A DNA stretch of 64,000 nucleotides from Chytridium lagenaria (Eukaryota > Chytridiomycota > Chytridiomycetes > Chytridiales > Chytridiaceae): positions 380,023 to 444,022 of the forward strand of contig JAHLKC010000013.1 of the NCBI GenBank assembly GCA_025449115.1, in the 5' to 3' direction. The translations under genes were made by a program, and so were the position numbers. Each line of letters begins with the position of its first letter. Position 1 is the first letter of the stretch. This document shows, piece by piece, positions 46,520 to 57,728 of this stretch. The notes below the pieces were generated by a model. That model worked only from the letters and a program-made list of their open reading frames with translations. It did no database searches and was not told the origin of the DNA.

Positions 46520-47369
46520 GATCAATAATCAACTCAACGAGTTGATGATCACTAAGTCCACCCATGAATCGATGGTAAACAGACCACCTAGCACAAAGGC
46601 TAGGATCTATCATCATGTAATCAACTCGCCACAAACTCTGATGTCTCGCTTGTGGATCATGCCAAGTATAACCTGGGTCATGCGGATGGCAATGTCGGAA
46701 ACCATCAATGAGGCCATACTCTTATCAAAGTACAACGCGTTAAACAACTTAACTTCCTCTTGCTCAAAGCCAGAGTAACCAACCATGCGCATTGGGAAGC
46801 GTATGTCAAAGGAGAACGAGCTACATTAAAGTCACCGCGACGATAGTGCTCTTTCTATGCTTGATCTCATCGATAAAGCTTTTACATTTAGAGAGGAACC
46901 TCATTTTGTAATCCTGTCTAGCTTGACTTCTAGAACCATTGGGGACATACACGTTAACAATGTATAAGCCTGGTAGAGAGATGGTCACGCATCGCCTTCA
47001 CCTCCTTGGCTCCATTCATCATCAAGAGCATTATCATGGAGACAAATACCTTTGCGGGCTTCCTTCTCTATGACGGGGAGTCCTTTGCGGACAAAAGTAG
47101 CAACACCGGCATAACCAGTTCTCATGTCATCGGCATGCATGTTCCAATTCTCTAGGCTCATAAGCTGGTCCCAGAAGAGTTGTCGTTTAAGACTAATGCG
47201 TGTCTCTTGTAGGCAGACAACTGATAGCATTGCTTTTCAAAGTAGCGAACAAGGCATTCGGCTGGATTGGCTTCATCACCTTCCAGCTTTGGCCATAGAG
47301 GACCATGGCTAAGCGATGGAGTCCGTTGACATTCCAGCTAACGATTCTTAGCTTAGAGTCTTCAATCAA
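46520..47369 (-). CDS. Element 1 APE/exonuclease III-type (EEP) endonuclease domain
   Basis: Begins in the same open frame as RT-RNase H with SKLRIVSWNVNGL (47320-47362), the first EEP motif with the metal-coordinating Asn. Following pieces in neighbouring frames are in the correct order and spacing: VVCLQETRISLK (catalytic Glu, about 47215), TGYAGVATFVRKGLPV (about 47100), LYIVNVYVPNGSR (46950), GDFNVARS (Asp/Asn pair, about 46825), DGFRHCHPHDPGYTWHDP (46680), WRVDYMMIDPSL (46610) and LSDHQLVEL (Asp-His dyad, about 46545). All catalytic positions of the APE/ExoIII family are present; length about 280 residues fits the domain. In known elements this nuclease nicks target DNA for non-LTR (LINE) retrotransposons. 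Here it sits between RNase H and integrase of an LTR element. Four or more single-base frame changes cut the domain in this copy. Confidence 0.85.
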
Positions 47370-50300
47370 AGAAGATGTTACTTTAGGAGAAGGTCTAAGT
47401 TCCTTCAACGTAAAAGGTTTGCAGTCCTTGACCATATTTTCAGGTACACGTGCAAAGTGCGTGGTGCTGTTAATTCCATACAGCTCTAGTAAGGATAATG
47501 GATCCGTCTTGCGCTCCTTCCGCTCAGGGATAGGATACGTAAGCTCGCGGATATCATAGATTCGATAAGCGTAATACTTTCGCATGTACTCTTCTAATCC
47601 CATTGACATAGGATCAGGAAACTCGTTGGTTCCCGGAGGAATTGGTTTAGAGACGTGCATGACGTGAGTAACTGCGCCATGCTTTCTAAGAGGCTCACTA
47701 CCTAAAGGGTCTCTATCGTCATTGATATTAACGATCCAAATTCGCTTGAGACCATCAAGTCTCGCAGGATAATAGACATAGTCTTTAGTGCCATTGATAA
47801 TATCTTTCAATGGTTCTGGTGTCATTCTGACGAAGACATCGGATCGTTTGCTATACTGCAAACTTTGACTCAGATTCTCTCGTGAGGGAATATGACTATC
47901 CACCACGTTCACCCACACTTGAAGAGCCGCTGCGTCAGCAAGGCCAACACCAACATGTTCAGGAGAGGGAGGGCGGGAGAATACAATTTTGGAATGCCTC
48001 AAGGGAAATTCATTTAAAGCACTTGTAGGAACGTAAGTCCACAAGTGACGATCGGTGATAGTAAAGAAACACCGTATATCTTCAGGAACTAAGGTGTCTT
48101 GTAATTGCATTACATTGTGTACAACATAATCATAACCAACTTCTGGTGTAGAAGGGTTGGTCAATAAAGCTTCACTAACAGTGAATATATAACGTAATTT
48201 ATTTACAGGATACTTTTCAAAGACCCAGATACGGTCGACGCTGTCCGGCAGCGTAAACGGCAAGTGGATAGTTGAGGTATGTTGCAGCAGCACATCCATC
48301 ACAGTAGATGGTGATAGAGGAACGAGAACATCCTCTGACAGGGAACTCGACTCAGCAAGTAGTGAAATGACTTCCTTCTCAGAGGTTTGTTCTGCTTGGA
48401 TAAGAACCTTGTTCTTAGAGCGAGAGTCTTTACCTACGTAGACTTTGGTCATCCCCTCAGGGATGGTGACAACTGTATCATCGGAGGATGTTTCCACATC
48501 CGCGGCAGGTTTAAAGATGCGAGACAACGCGTCGGCAACAGCCTGACTCTTGCCAGGTGTATGAACCAACTCAATCTCGTGATCTTGAAGGGCATAAGCC
48601 CAGCGGGCGAAACGACCACGCAAGTCTCCCTTGGAGAACAGGGGTATCAAGGCAGAATGATCTGTCTCAATACGATATGGTTTATGCCATGTGTAAGGCT
48701 CAAACAAGTTGGCAGCCCATACGACGGCTAAGCCCTCGCGATCAGTATTGGAATAATTCTGCTCAGCTTTGTTAAGCGTACGAGAAGCAAAGGCGACAGG
48801 GAACAACTCTCCGCCGCGCTTCACGAATAGGGCAGCGCCTATACCATATTTAGATGCATCGCAAGAGATGATAAAGTCATCACCAGGCAACGGGTTCGTT
48901 AACTGAGTCTCAGCTTTTAAAATAGCTATAAGCCGACGGAAAGAAGACTCACAAGAGTCCGTCCAGACAAAAGGAGTATCCTTTTGCATTAGCGTCGTCA
49001 AGGGATGGGCAACATCCGAGAAGCTAGGTACAAAACGACGGAAGTAGTTTGTGAATCCAAGGAATCGTTGGATATCAAGCAACGACTTAGGAGTAGGCCA
49101 GTCGTCGAGCTTCTTCAACTTCTCAGGATCAGGCTTAATGCCGTCTTTAGAAACAACGTGTCCTAAGAAGGGGAGGACGTTAAAGAAGAACTGGCACTTC
49201 TTAGGCTTGAGCTTCAAATTATGTTCAAGCAAGCGATCAATAACAAGTTGAAGGCTTTCAAGATGTGAATCGACATCTTTTGAGAATATAATTATATCGT
49301 CAATATAGACCATACAATGAATCCATTTCAAGCCAGCTAAGACTGTGTCCATACTACGTTGGAAAGTAGGGGGACTGTTTGTTAAACCAAAAGGCATAAC
49401 ATCATATTCATAAAGTCCGTCGGGAGTTACAAAAGCTGTCTTATGACGGTCTTCAGGCTTCATAGGGATCTGCCAGAAACCCGAGAGCAAGTCTAGAGAG
49501 GAGAACATGGTGCTCCCAGCGAGACGATCAAACATCTCGTCAATTCGAGGCAGAGGATACTTATCCTTAACTGTCACGTTATTCAGCCGACGGAAATCGG
49601 TACAGAAGCGCATAGTGCCATCTTTCTTCTTAGCCAAACACACAGGTGAGGCAAAGGGGAACGGGACTCACGGATGACTCCAGTTTTCAACATCTCAGCG
49701 ACGTGATCGCGGATAATCTTGGCACGCTCCAGACCAACAGGGTATGGTGGAGCATTGGGTGGCCGTGAAAACGGCATGAGATCCACGGTATGAACACCAG
49801 GAGACTTATTTCCCGTGACAACATATTCACGGAATACATCAGCATTATGTCCTCTCACAAGGAACTGCTTTAAACGTTCAACCGTGTCTTTATCAGCAAT
49901 ATGAGCATAATCGAACTTTGTAAGAAGTTCTTCATCAGTAATAGGAGTCATGTTCTTAAGGTAGTCCATGCGGTCTTCACTGGTGTAATCGTTTGGTTGA
50001 AAACGAATTTCAGCTTCATTATTAATGATAGATTCTTCTAGTAATTGCATGTCATCACCAGATAGTAACTGTTCAGGCGGACCATCAGCACTAGGGAAGT
50101 TATCACCAGAAGTGTAGCCTTCATCCTCGGTCAAGTTGACCATAGGCATAACATCAGGAACATCCATCATGGGGTCCCGGCTATCATCGTCGTCAGGTGT
50201 ATTTACTAGATTAATAGCCTTCTCAACCACATTTCGTGGCTTTTTAAATACGCGTTTTCGAGGAGTCTTCGAAGACTTCCGTTTAGTATTTGGTACCTCA

Positions 50301-50593
50301 CCAGCGGCTATGTTGCAGAAGTGCACATGAACCTCTTCCAAGGTTTTGAGATGCGGGTTAGCGATCATCTCCGTGACGAAGAACAAAGTCAAGTTCACGT
50401 CATCGTGGAAAGCTTCTGTTAAGGGAGCTATGAAATCCACGGTAGTCCCATGGGAGTCATCAAAAGAAGCTACAGGAGTGCCTTTCTTAAGCCATTTACC
50501 ATGAGGCCCGTGATGGGCTATGTTGAGAGGGAATGGTTTCATATCCACCTTCTTGCGTTTGAATCCAGGGGAATCGTCGGCGAGGTACTTCAT
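47370..50593 (-). CDS. Element 1 reverse transcriptase, RNase H and downstream unknown region
   Basis: The linker frame 50593-49583 leads into RT through a one-base break at a C4 run near 49655. RT motifs: TMRFCTDFRRLNNVTVKD, PRIDEMFDRLAGSTMFSSLD, SGFWQIPM, VMPFGLTNSPPTFQR, VYIDDIIIFS (YIDD catalytic box, about 49290), LGHVVSKDGI, RFLGFTNYFRRFVPSF. RNase H follows: FIISCDASKYGIGAALF (catalytic Asp), NYSNTDREGLAVVWA (Glu), ETDHSALIPLF (Asp) and the VHTPGKSQAVADALSR tail at about 48470. From about 48455 to 47370 the same frame continues through some 360 residues with no domain I recognise (STIHLPFTLPDSVDRIWVFE; YMRKYYAYRIYDIRELTYP), directly into the endonuclease domain. RT to the endonuclease start is one uninterrupted frame of about 2.4 kb (49643-47193). 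Confidence 0.93.
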
Positions 50594-50679
50594 ACCATTC
50601 TCAAAGAGAGAGTCATGAGAGTAGACAGTCGTTCAGATGCGACGTCAATATTGTCCATTAACGGTTCAGCAATGTAATA

Positions 50680-51517
50680 CTTCTGAGGAATATCCGGTAG
50701 ACGGTCCATGGTACACATAATGGTTGAACGCATATGTGGGTCTAAATAACGTCTTCCGCAGCAACGCAGCGGACATATGGTGTTTCACTCCTGTAAGTTG
50801 GACCGGCCTCTGTAACCTTTAAAGGGGTCTCGTAAGCTTTAACGCCTAAGTCTGGATGACTGTAGTAGTACCGCAGAGTGTTTCTACTTGAAAGTAAGTC
50901 CATGTAGAATCCTAAAATGACCGGAGTTCCCAAGATGATGGGCTTTGGGCAGTCTTTAACAACGAAGAAGTCAAACCACTTCTTTACGTTGGGTGTTGAA
51001 GACCCTGGAGATACGCTTAGCGTACACTTACCAGGATAGGTTGTCGTCCACCTACACCGGTGGAGAAACGTCCCGGCTTGAAAGGGGAGAAGTACACAGC
51101 GCGACCTTGCCGGATTAAGTCGTAGAGTAACGACATTTTAATGACATTGCAGTTTGCGCCTCCGTCAAGAAGGGCATCAGCAATGTACACGCCAGATACG
51201 CGGGAGCATATCTGCATTACATGTGGATCCTCAAATTCTATGAGTTTCTGAGGTATAGGGTCAATGATGACATCGTCCGTTTGGATATCCATAGAACACA
51301 TTCCACGGGATCTATAGTATGACTCTAAGTCGTCGTCAGAAGTATACTCATTAACGAGTATCTGAGGTTCGATAGTATTAAATGCCATTGAAGTGGTGGC
51401 CATTATAGGCTCCCTTCCACGGATTTCTGCTTCAGGGCTGCTAAAGTCAGAGAAGCATGCTTGAGACGCACACTCAGAACTATCAGTTGACGCCTCAGAG
51501 TGAGACGATGAGCACAC
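50680..51517 (-). CDS. Element 1 retropepsin-like aspartic protease
   Basis: Contains ADALLDGGANCNVI (about 51150-51180): hydrophobic-hydrophobic-D-G-G-A, the active-site Asp of a clan AA protease with Gly in place of the usual Ser/Thr. The second hydrophobic-G segment (FVVKDCPKPIILGTPVILGF, about 50940) corresponds to the ILG motif near the C-terminus of retropepsins. One frame change near 50970. Cuts the polyprotein; about 150 residues of core fold. Confidence 0.65.
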
Positions 51518-52710
51518 AACAGAGCATGTTCTGCCGCAGAAGGAGAATGGGACACCTTGGAAGTAACGAAAACTTCCTTATCCACCAAAGGTTGAACTTT
51601 ATCAAGTGTGGTACCCATGCTGGAGTGTGTATTAATACCACTACTAAACCTTTCGGGGGGAGGTGTAATGTCTACAGGAGGTGTCTCCTGGGCAACAGGA
51701 GGTGGACTTCGGTTGAATCGGCCTCTTGTTGGAGCTGACATAGATCGTTTAAGATATCGTCGGATTGATCTTGACGCTTTTGCAAAGCCTTTCTCAGCTG
51801 CAAGCTGTTCCACCCTCACTTTGAGAAGAGCGTCCCTCTGTTTGATACCAGCAACGGTGTCTAAGTACTGACGTAAACGTTCACGTCGAGTACTATCAAC
51901 AGAAGGTGGGCTAGCATGGGATGGGAAGTCCACGTTTGCTGACATGATTTCAAATGCGTTGTTCCTCATAGTTGGTGTAACTGTAACGGGAACCTGATTA
52001 ACGCGACGAATACGCGCAGGTTTTGAGCTCGTAAGTACGCGCATGAGGGGAATAACTACACATGAGTTGATTATCGGCCGGTGACGGTAAGCCATAAATG
52101 GTGCTTTAGAATTGACGAGAGGGACAACCTCGTCAACAGGGATGACTTCATCAAGATAATCAGCATCTGGGGAGCTATCCACGCACCATGCAAAGCAGGC
52201 GTCTTCATCATTTTCACGAAAGTAACGGAATTGACCCATATCCGAGCGGATAACAAGAGGTGGTCGGACGCAAAGACGACGAAGGTCGCGAACATGATTA
52301 TCGGGAAGACAAGGACGCGTAATGATGATGGCAGCCATGTAATGGCGCCGCAGATATTCGAGGAATTCATCAAGTTGGTCGTCAAACTCCGAAATATAAA
52401 TAAGCTTATCAACGAACTCTGCAGGAAGAGAGTTTATTGGAAAGGCGTTATTAACGATTTTGTCATAATCAAACTGGATAACATCATCAGCAAAAGAAAA
52501 CGTAGCATTTTTGTCTCGCCAGATTACAGGCGGAGTTTTCTTTATTTCTGGATAAAAATACTGGCATGTAGTGAATAGAAGATGAGAAGGCACTACATAT
52601 GGGTCCTCTTTGACCGACAAAGGGGACGGTAAAGAATCAAGAGGCGTAGATCCCAAGGAAACAACAGCAGGTGTATCAGCTGGTAACTTCAACGAAGGGG
52701 AAGTTTCCAC
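51403..52710 (-). CDS. Element 1 ORF between gag and protease, unknown function
   Basis: Uninterrupted 435-codon frame. N-terminal half is folded-looking (FTTCQYFYPEIKKTPPVIWR, EFVDKLIYISEFDDQLDEFL, RRHYMAAIIITRPCLP), the C-terminal half is basic and Pro-rich (RRYLKRSMSAPTRGRFNRSP). It overlaps the start of the protease frame, so it may be expressed as a Gag-Pol linker by frameshifting. No known domain recognised. Confidence 0.5.
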   Translation of the reverse strand: METSPSLKLPADTPAVVSLGSTPLDSLPSPLSVKEDPYVVPSHLLFTTCQYFYPEIKKTPPVIWRDKNATFSFADDVIQFDYDKIVNNAFPINSLPAEFVDKLIYISEFDDQLDEFLEYLRRHYMAAIIITRPCLPDNHVRDLRRLCVRPPLVIRSDMGQFRYFRENDEDACFAWCVDSSPDADYLDEVIPVDEVVPLVNSKAPFMAYRHRPIINSCVVIPLMRVLTSSKPARIRRVNQVPVTVTPTMRNNAFEIMSANVDFPSHASPPSVDSTRRERLRQYLDTVAGIKQRDALLKVRVEQLAAEKGFAKASRSIRRYLKRSMSAPTRGRFNRSPPPVAQETPPVDITPPPERFSSGINTHSSMGTTLDKVQPLVDKEVFVTSKVSHSPSAAEHALLCAHRLTLRRQLIVLSVRLKHASLTLAALKQKSVEGSL

Positions 52711-52769
52711 TTTTCTTACAGAACGTTAGTTAAATCAGTAAGAGTCGAGGACTCACCACTAAACGCATT

Positions 52770-54013
52770 ATAGGCCTGCGATGGTTAGGGCACACGTTGA
52801 GGGCGTGGTCACCGTGAAGTGGACAAAGCAACATGTCCTCACTCATAGTCTCCGGTAACTGGATGGAGGAGCGTCCACGAGAAGCAGAGGAGGTATCATC
52901 AGCGCGTGGGAGCCATCGATGCTGGTGGAGGGACGCGACAGGAGCACGATCAACAGAAGGAGCACGATCGCGGGGGCAGGAGTCCAGCCGCGTTGAAAGT
53001 TACTACGGCACGAAGAGATCCAGTACCGTTAGGCATTCTGATGCGATCACGGTAAGCGGGGGTACGCGATCCATGAAGGGAGCGGGACGACGAATAAATT
53101 CGTTCATCGTCTCTTCTAACGCAAAGACCTCGGCATCAGAAGGAGGTGAGTGACCGACATCGGCGTTAGAGTAGTCCAGAGCAGCAAGGTCGCGATATGC
53201 TGAGCAACTCGTGGGATAGTTGAGGGTGAATCCTGAATAAATTCGAGTTGCTTGGCGGACTCGTCAAAAGATAAGTTACAAGAGGACGACGCGTAGGACG
53301 CTCGGTAGAGTTACCACGGCGAGCAACAACTTCGTCGTCAAGTCGAGAGTTGAGAGCGCGAACTCACGTTCAAGACGGCCGTATTGATGGTGCTAGGACT
53401 GATTTTGTACTCATAATGTCAAGAACGACAGAGAAGTCCACGTCGAGATTATCGTAAGTCTTATCTTCAAACGTTCGCGCTTGGCAATGGCAGCCCAAGT
53501 GTGGTCAGCACAGTTGACAACAAGCGTTGGCGTAAGGTCTTCTCGTCGACGCGATCAGCAAGAGGGAGAACACAATTCATGAAAAGCATCCGTGCCCACG
53601 AGTCGTTGGCCGAGTGTTCATCGTCAAAAGTCCATTTGAAGGACTCCACGACGCTCGAATGGCGTCGTCATCAAGCCGTTTAGCGAAGCAAGAGCGAAAT
53701 TCCCGACTAAAGTCACTCCAAGCCGTCTTAGATTCCAGGAGGCTGACGTATTTTGCGGCGTTACCGCTAAACATAACGGTAGGGATGAACGTATAGCGAA
53801 ATGCATCATCCATGTCTGTGAAAGCCAACGGGGACCAGTAGTCGAGGTAGTGGTAGATGGTGCGGGTAAGCCGGTTTCCAAGAACTTGCGGTAAGTAGCA
53901 AGGAAATTCAACGCCTCATAAGGATCCTTAGAGACCCCCGTGAAGGTGAGCTTCTCGCACTGCTTGTAGATTCGTTTTCGGAGCGACTCGTCAATCCTTG
54001 GCATGGAGCTCAT
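52770..54013 (-). CDS. Element 1 Gag-like ORF (several frames)
   Basis: Start MSSMPRIDESLRKRIY at 54013. Pieces in successive frames read as a retrotransposon capsid: NFLATYRKFLETG, AFTDMDDAFRYTFIPTVMFS, SKTAWSDFSREFRSCFAKRL (53,700-53,800, the typical W..F...F helix of Gag), ESFKWTFDDEHSANDSWARM. Near 52775-52840 the minus strand codes LLCPLHGDHALNVCPNH, a zinc-knuckle-like motif of C-x2-H-x2-H-x4-C spacing rather than the usual C-x2-C-x4-H-x4-C. Frames change at least three times. Expected role: virus-like particle formation and RNA binding in the cytoplasm. Confidence 0.6.
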
Positions 54014-54882
54014 GATGAAAAGGTTCGAGGAGGCGGAGTTTGACGTTGATGAGGACGACGAAAAGCTGATGTTTAATGAGTCAGCTGAAGGTTCACTATC
54101 GGATTGAAAAAATGAAGAAAAATAACGGAGTCACCTTCTTTATCTTCTTGATAGGAATGAGGACTCGGAGCCGTCTAGTTTATTTAGGCTCTTGAGGGTA
54201 TCTTCATTAACGACAGCATATTCGTTATAATGAGCGAGGGAATCATGAAATAACGTATCAGTGTGTTTTGGCACGGAAGTTAAATCAGGATAGAAAACCT
54301 ACTTGGTAAGTTGTTTATGTCCAAGTAAAGGGGGCTGCGGGGCGTCGCTTCAAACGCTCGTCGATACGTTAGAGGAGGCTCTTGACCGATGTGATGGCCC
54401 ACGGGGGTGTGGTCGGGCTAAGCGTACGAGAATACCAGCGTTAGAGGGCGGACTAGATGCCTTCGCAATGTTTGTGTATGAATTGTCTATTCGAAACAGT
54501 AATGTATCTACTTGAGATTCATACGTAATATTATTTATTGTATCACCCACTTTTCTAGCAAAGGTGTTTCATGAAGGACCTCGTCAAGGACCAAATGCCC
54601 ACTCAATGGTGGGTTTGAATCTGAGATCGGGGATTCCAGCTCTACGAGGTGAGAAGAACTGGATATAGGATGATCAGCTTTTGATGTTAAGGATCATAGA
54701 AAGCAAGGGCGTCGAGGTCGCTTTGATATAGTCCGGATACCCTAATGGAGATTCTGGATCCAAAAGAGCTACCGGGGGTTCGAATCCCTTGTGTAGGTCA
54801 GCATCATCATAGGAAGACGAGGAGCTGACGGAGGAGGGTTCACCCAAGTGAGTATTATCATCTTTTATTTTCTCCTTTCCTT

Positions 54883-55911
54883 CTATTTTATCATAAGGGA
54901 AGGATCATTATAAGGAGCCAGATTGCCAACTAGGAGGGAGGATTCTAACTTAGGGGGACGAGATGACGTTGAACCACTACCTGGGCCGACTCTATCGCTA
55001 TAAGTAGGTAATTTACGGCTTTCAAAAGGGTGTTCCATAGTTTGTTCCGTTATTATCTTTCCTTCTCGTTTTGCAACAAGGATTGAGTCTTTCAGGATCA
55101 CTGAGGAATGGAGCTGCATGCTTCTAGGGTGGTCGCGAAGAGACTCGAGCGTGGATGTCGAGGATCCTGGATCTAGAGGAGTAGAGAGGGGTACTCGGAA
55201 GGTGATCCCAGGGGGTTTAAATCCCTCGTTGGGGTCCGTATAGAGGGACTCATTGCTTGGAGCCTTAGATAAAGACTCGATAGCATCCACAAAGAGCTCT
55301 TCCTCCTCGATAGGTGAAGGGACTAGCTCACCGAATATATCAGGGACAGGACCCGACATGCCAGATGCTGGGAGTTTCAAACCGTCTAGGTGGACATATG
55401 CTACAGTAGGGTTCCATAAAGGATGATGGGAATAATACTTGCCGTGCCAATGAACGGCATGGAACCGAGCAGGATTGACGAAAATCAGATCAGTCGGGTG
55501 TTCCGTCGGAAATGGAAGATTAATCGTTCCAGGATGAAGCAAGCGGACTAGCATGCCGAGGTTTAAGGTAAGTCTTTTATTTTTGGACAAGAACGAAAGC
55601 ATATAACGACTAGGAGAGGCACCTCTCGGAGTGTCATACTGGGACGACAGAAAATGGAGAGGATTAACGGGGTCAGATACCCGAAGCGTATAGTCACGGG
55701 CCACGCTCAAAACGTAACGCATGGAGAACGAATGTTCGTATGTTTCGTCAGGTGTTAACGAAAAGGAAATGGTGATCTCAATGACTAGAGGACGCCACGG
55801 ACGACCCTCATTCGATACGTGCCGAGAAGGGATTGGCCGAAAGAAGGTAAGGACAAAAAACTTATCTTCGAAAGCATCTGAGGACGGAGGTTGAGGAAAG
55901 TTACGGTCCAT
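54883..55911 (-). CDS. Element 1 ORF2, unknown function
   Basis: Uninterrupted 342-codon frame starting MDRNFPQPPSS. Mixed alpha/beta N-terminal part (FFVLTFFRPIPSRHV, RFHAVHWHGKYYSHHPLWNP) and a Ser/Pro-rich C-terminus with a GFKPPGITF motif. The region downstream (54880-54640) contains a similar GFEPP motif in another frame, suggesting that the ORF continued or was partly duplicated. No known domain recognised. Confidence 0.5.
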   Translation of the reverse strand: MDRNFPQPPSSDAFEDKFFVLTFFRPIPSRHVSNEGRPWRPLVIEITISFSLTPDETYEHSFSMRYVLSVARDYTLRVSDPVNPLHFLSSQYDTPRGASPSRYMLSFLSKNKRLTLNLGMLVRLLHPGTINLPFPTEHPTDLIFVNPARFHAVHWHGKYYSHHPLWNPTVAYVHLDGLKLPASGMSGPVPDIFGELVPSPIEEEELFVDAIESLSKAPSNESLYTDPNEGFKPPGITFRVPLSTPLDPGSSTSTLESLRDHPRSMQLHSSVILKDSILVAKREGKIITEQTMEHPFESRKLPTYSDRVGPGSGSTSSRPPKLESSLLVGNLAPYNDPSLMIK

Positions 55912-56007
55912 GTTATATCACAGATACTTTTCAGAAATAAACGTAATTTTATATCCAATCTTTTATTTAGAATATCGAAATATAAGATAATGGCGAAGTA
56001 AAAGACT

Positions 56008-57728
56008 TCACAATACTCTCCAATAAAGAAAAATAAAATATTGTATGAGTAATAACAAAATATCACGATTAAGCCTTAGCAACTTTGGGGGAGGTTCTTC
56101 GTCGTCAGAAGAAGAATCAGGACTACCACTCGTTCCAGCAGTGTCACTTTCCAACACTACAATATCCTCCTTAGTGGATTTGGCAGCCGTAACGGGAGAA
56201 CGGGATGGAGCCGAGGATTCCGAAGAAGGAAAACGAGAAAGGAGGGTACGATCAGCAGAGACACGACGGGATTTGGAGAACGCCGACGACTTTTGGAGCT
56301 CCTTAGTAGCAGCACGAGCGGCGATCTCCTTATCACGAAGGGCACTCTTGATGGCGTGGGTAAGCACTTGATGCCCAGCAGCGGAAACTTTCACGGAGGG
56401 TTTGGACTCGCGAAGCTTTGCAGAAGCAGCCACCGTGTCGCGGTGAGCCTGAAGGAGACAATGGCCTTAGAGCGAAGGAGGTCGTCAGTGAGCTCAGTCA
56501 AAGGACCAAGTGGGGTGACAGGATTAGGGTCTGGTGAGAGGAAGGAGTTGATGTCCTGCTCAAAAGTTCGGGCGGTGTGGAACACACTTTCACGAATAGC
56601 AACGTATCGACGGAAAAGGCCGTTTAGGTGCGATAAGAGCGAAGGAACGGATGAGCGTGGGTTATAGCTCAAATTATGCGTGTCCAAATAGAGACGGAGG
56701 CGGCTGGAGATGCCTTGAAGGAAAGCCAGTACGTATTCTTTCTTGATCTCCCGCTCAACAAAAACGAGGTTATGACGAAAGATCTTGCTATCCTTCAGCG
56801 GGAAGTATGTCTTCTTCTCCAAAATACGATCAGTGACGTGAAAAACTGAAACGTCTGCAATGCGGTCGTCGCGGCGGCGTTTTGAGGCGGATACTGACGC
56901 TTCAGAGACAGGAGTGCTATCTCCGTGATCAGCACTGGCGTGGGAACCTGAGGGCTCAGCAGCCTTGGAAAGGGCTTTATTGAATTCGAGGGTAATCTCC
57001 TTCCTTCGTCGGGTAGCTTCCGTGCGAGAAACTTCAATAATGTCTTGCCAAAGAGAGTTATTCGCTTCCTGGATCTTCTGGAGGCTTAAAGCTGCCGTGT
57101 ACGCGCGCTGATGGACAGGGAGAGCGTCGTCGGCGAGAGGTAGGCCTCGGGCAGCGTGTTCGTCAGCTGAAAGAAACCCCCACAAACTAGGATCCTTAGT
57201 CTCAAAACCGTTCGTAAGGTGAAGTGCTGTGAACACTTTGTTGTTGAAGGCGCTCTCGGGAAAGTCTCCAGTGCTCCAGAAGACCTTCCTCCCAACTTTG
57301 GCAGAGGAAGCCAGCTCAGTAATTAACTTCTTTTCTTTGAAGCTAACTTTATCTAGGCGACGAGGAGCCTTATGGGCTTTCAAGGGTTGACCTGGTGGGG
57401 GCGGAGGTACGTCGAAATCGTCGTACACAGGCTTCTGCACTGCAAAGAAGCAAAGAGGGTCGGATATTAGAATACCACTACAGTATTCAAGTCTGGCCAG
57501 CACTACACCAGCTCTGTCCAGGGGGATGATGGGATGATAAAGAATCGAAATAAAGAACGAGAACGCGATGATGGCTGGAGGAAGTCTCAAAGTACTCACT
57601 GTTTGGGGTGTGGTTTGAACGAAGGATGGTAAAGCGGAACCGCAATGTTTGTATTTGGACGACGGACAAAAATTTGTCATTTGTGAACAAAAAACACTCG
57701 AAGTCCTCTCTTCGGAGAAAGCTTCCAA
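56008..57728 (-). CDS. Element 1 ORF1, unknown function
   Basis: Two overlapping frames (57728-56391 and 56433-56008) connect through one frame change near 56440, where the second frame supplies the in-register continuation (DTVAASAKLRESKPSVKV). The product would be about 570 residues: Pro-rich near PPPPPGQP, a basic KRRRDDR patch, an alpha-helical centre (ARTFEQDINSFLSPD) and a Ser/acid C-terminus (SSDDEEPPPK). No known domain recognised. Its position right after the leader is where Gag normally sits, and size and helical content would allow a structural role; this is inference only. Confidence 0.55.

Noticed and set aside
46520..47369. EEP domain as a nested LINE insertion
   Set aside because: No non-LTR RT, poly-A tail or second element boundary is found; the domain starts inside the uninterrupted RT-RNase H frame, so a domain fusion is the simpler reading.
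54765..54800. tRNA T-arm-like GGGGGTTCGAATCCC
   Set aside because: It is the reverse complement of coding sequence for a GFEPP motif in element 1, and no D-arm or anticodon arm is present.
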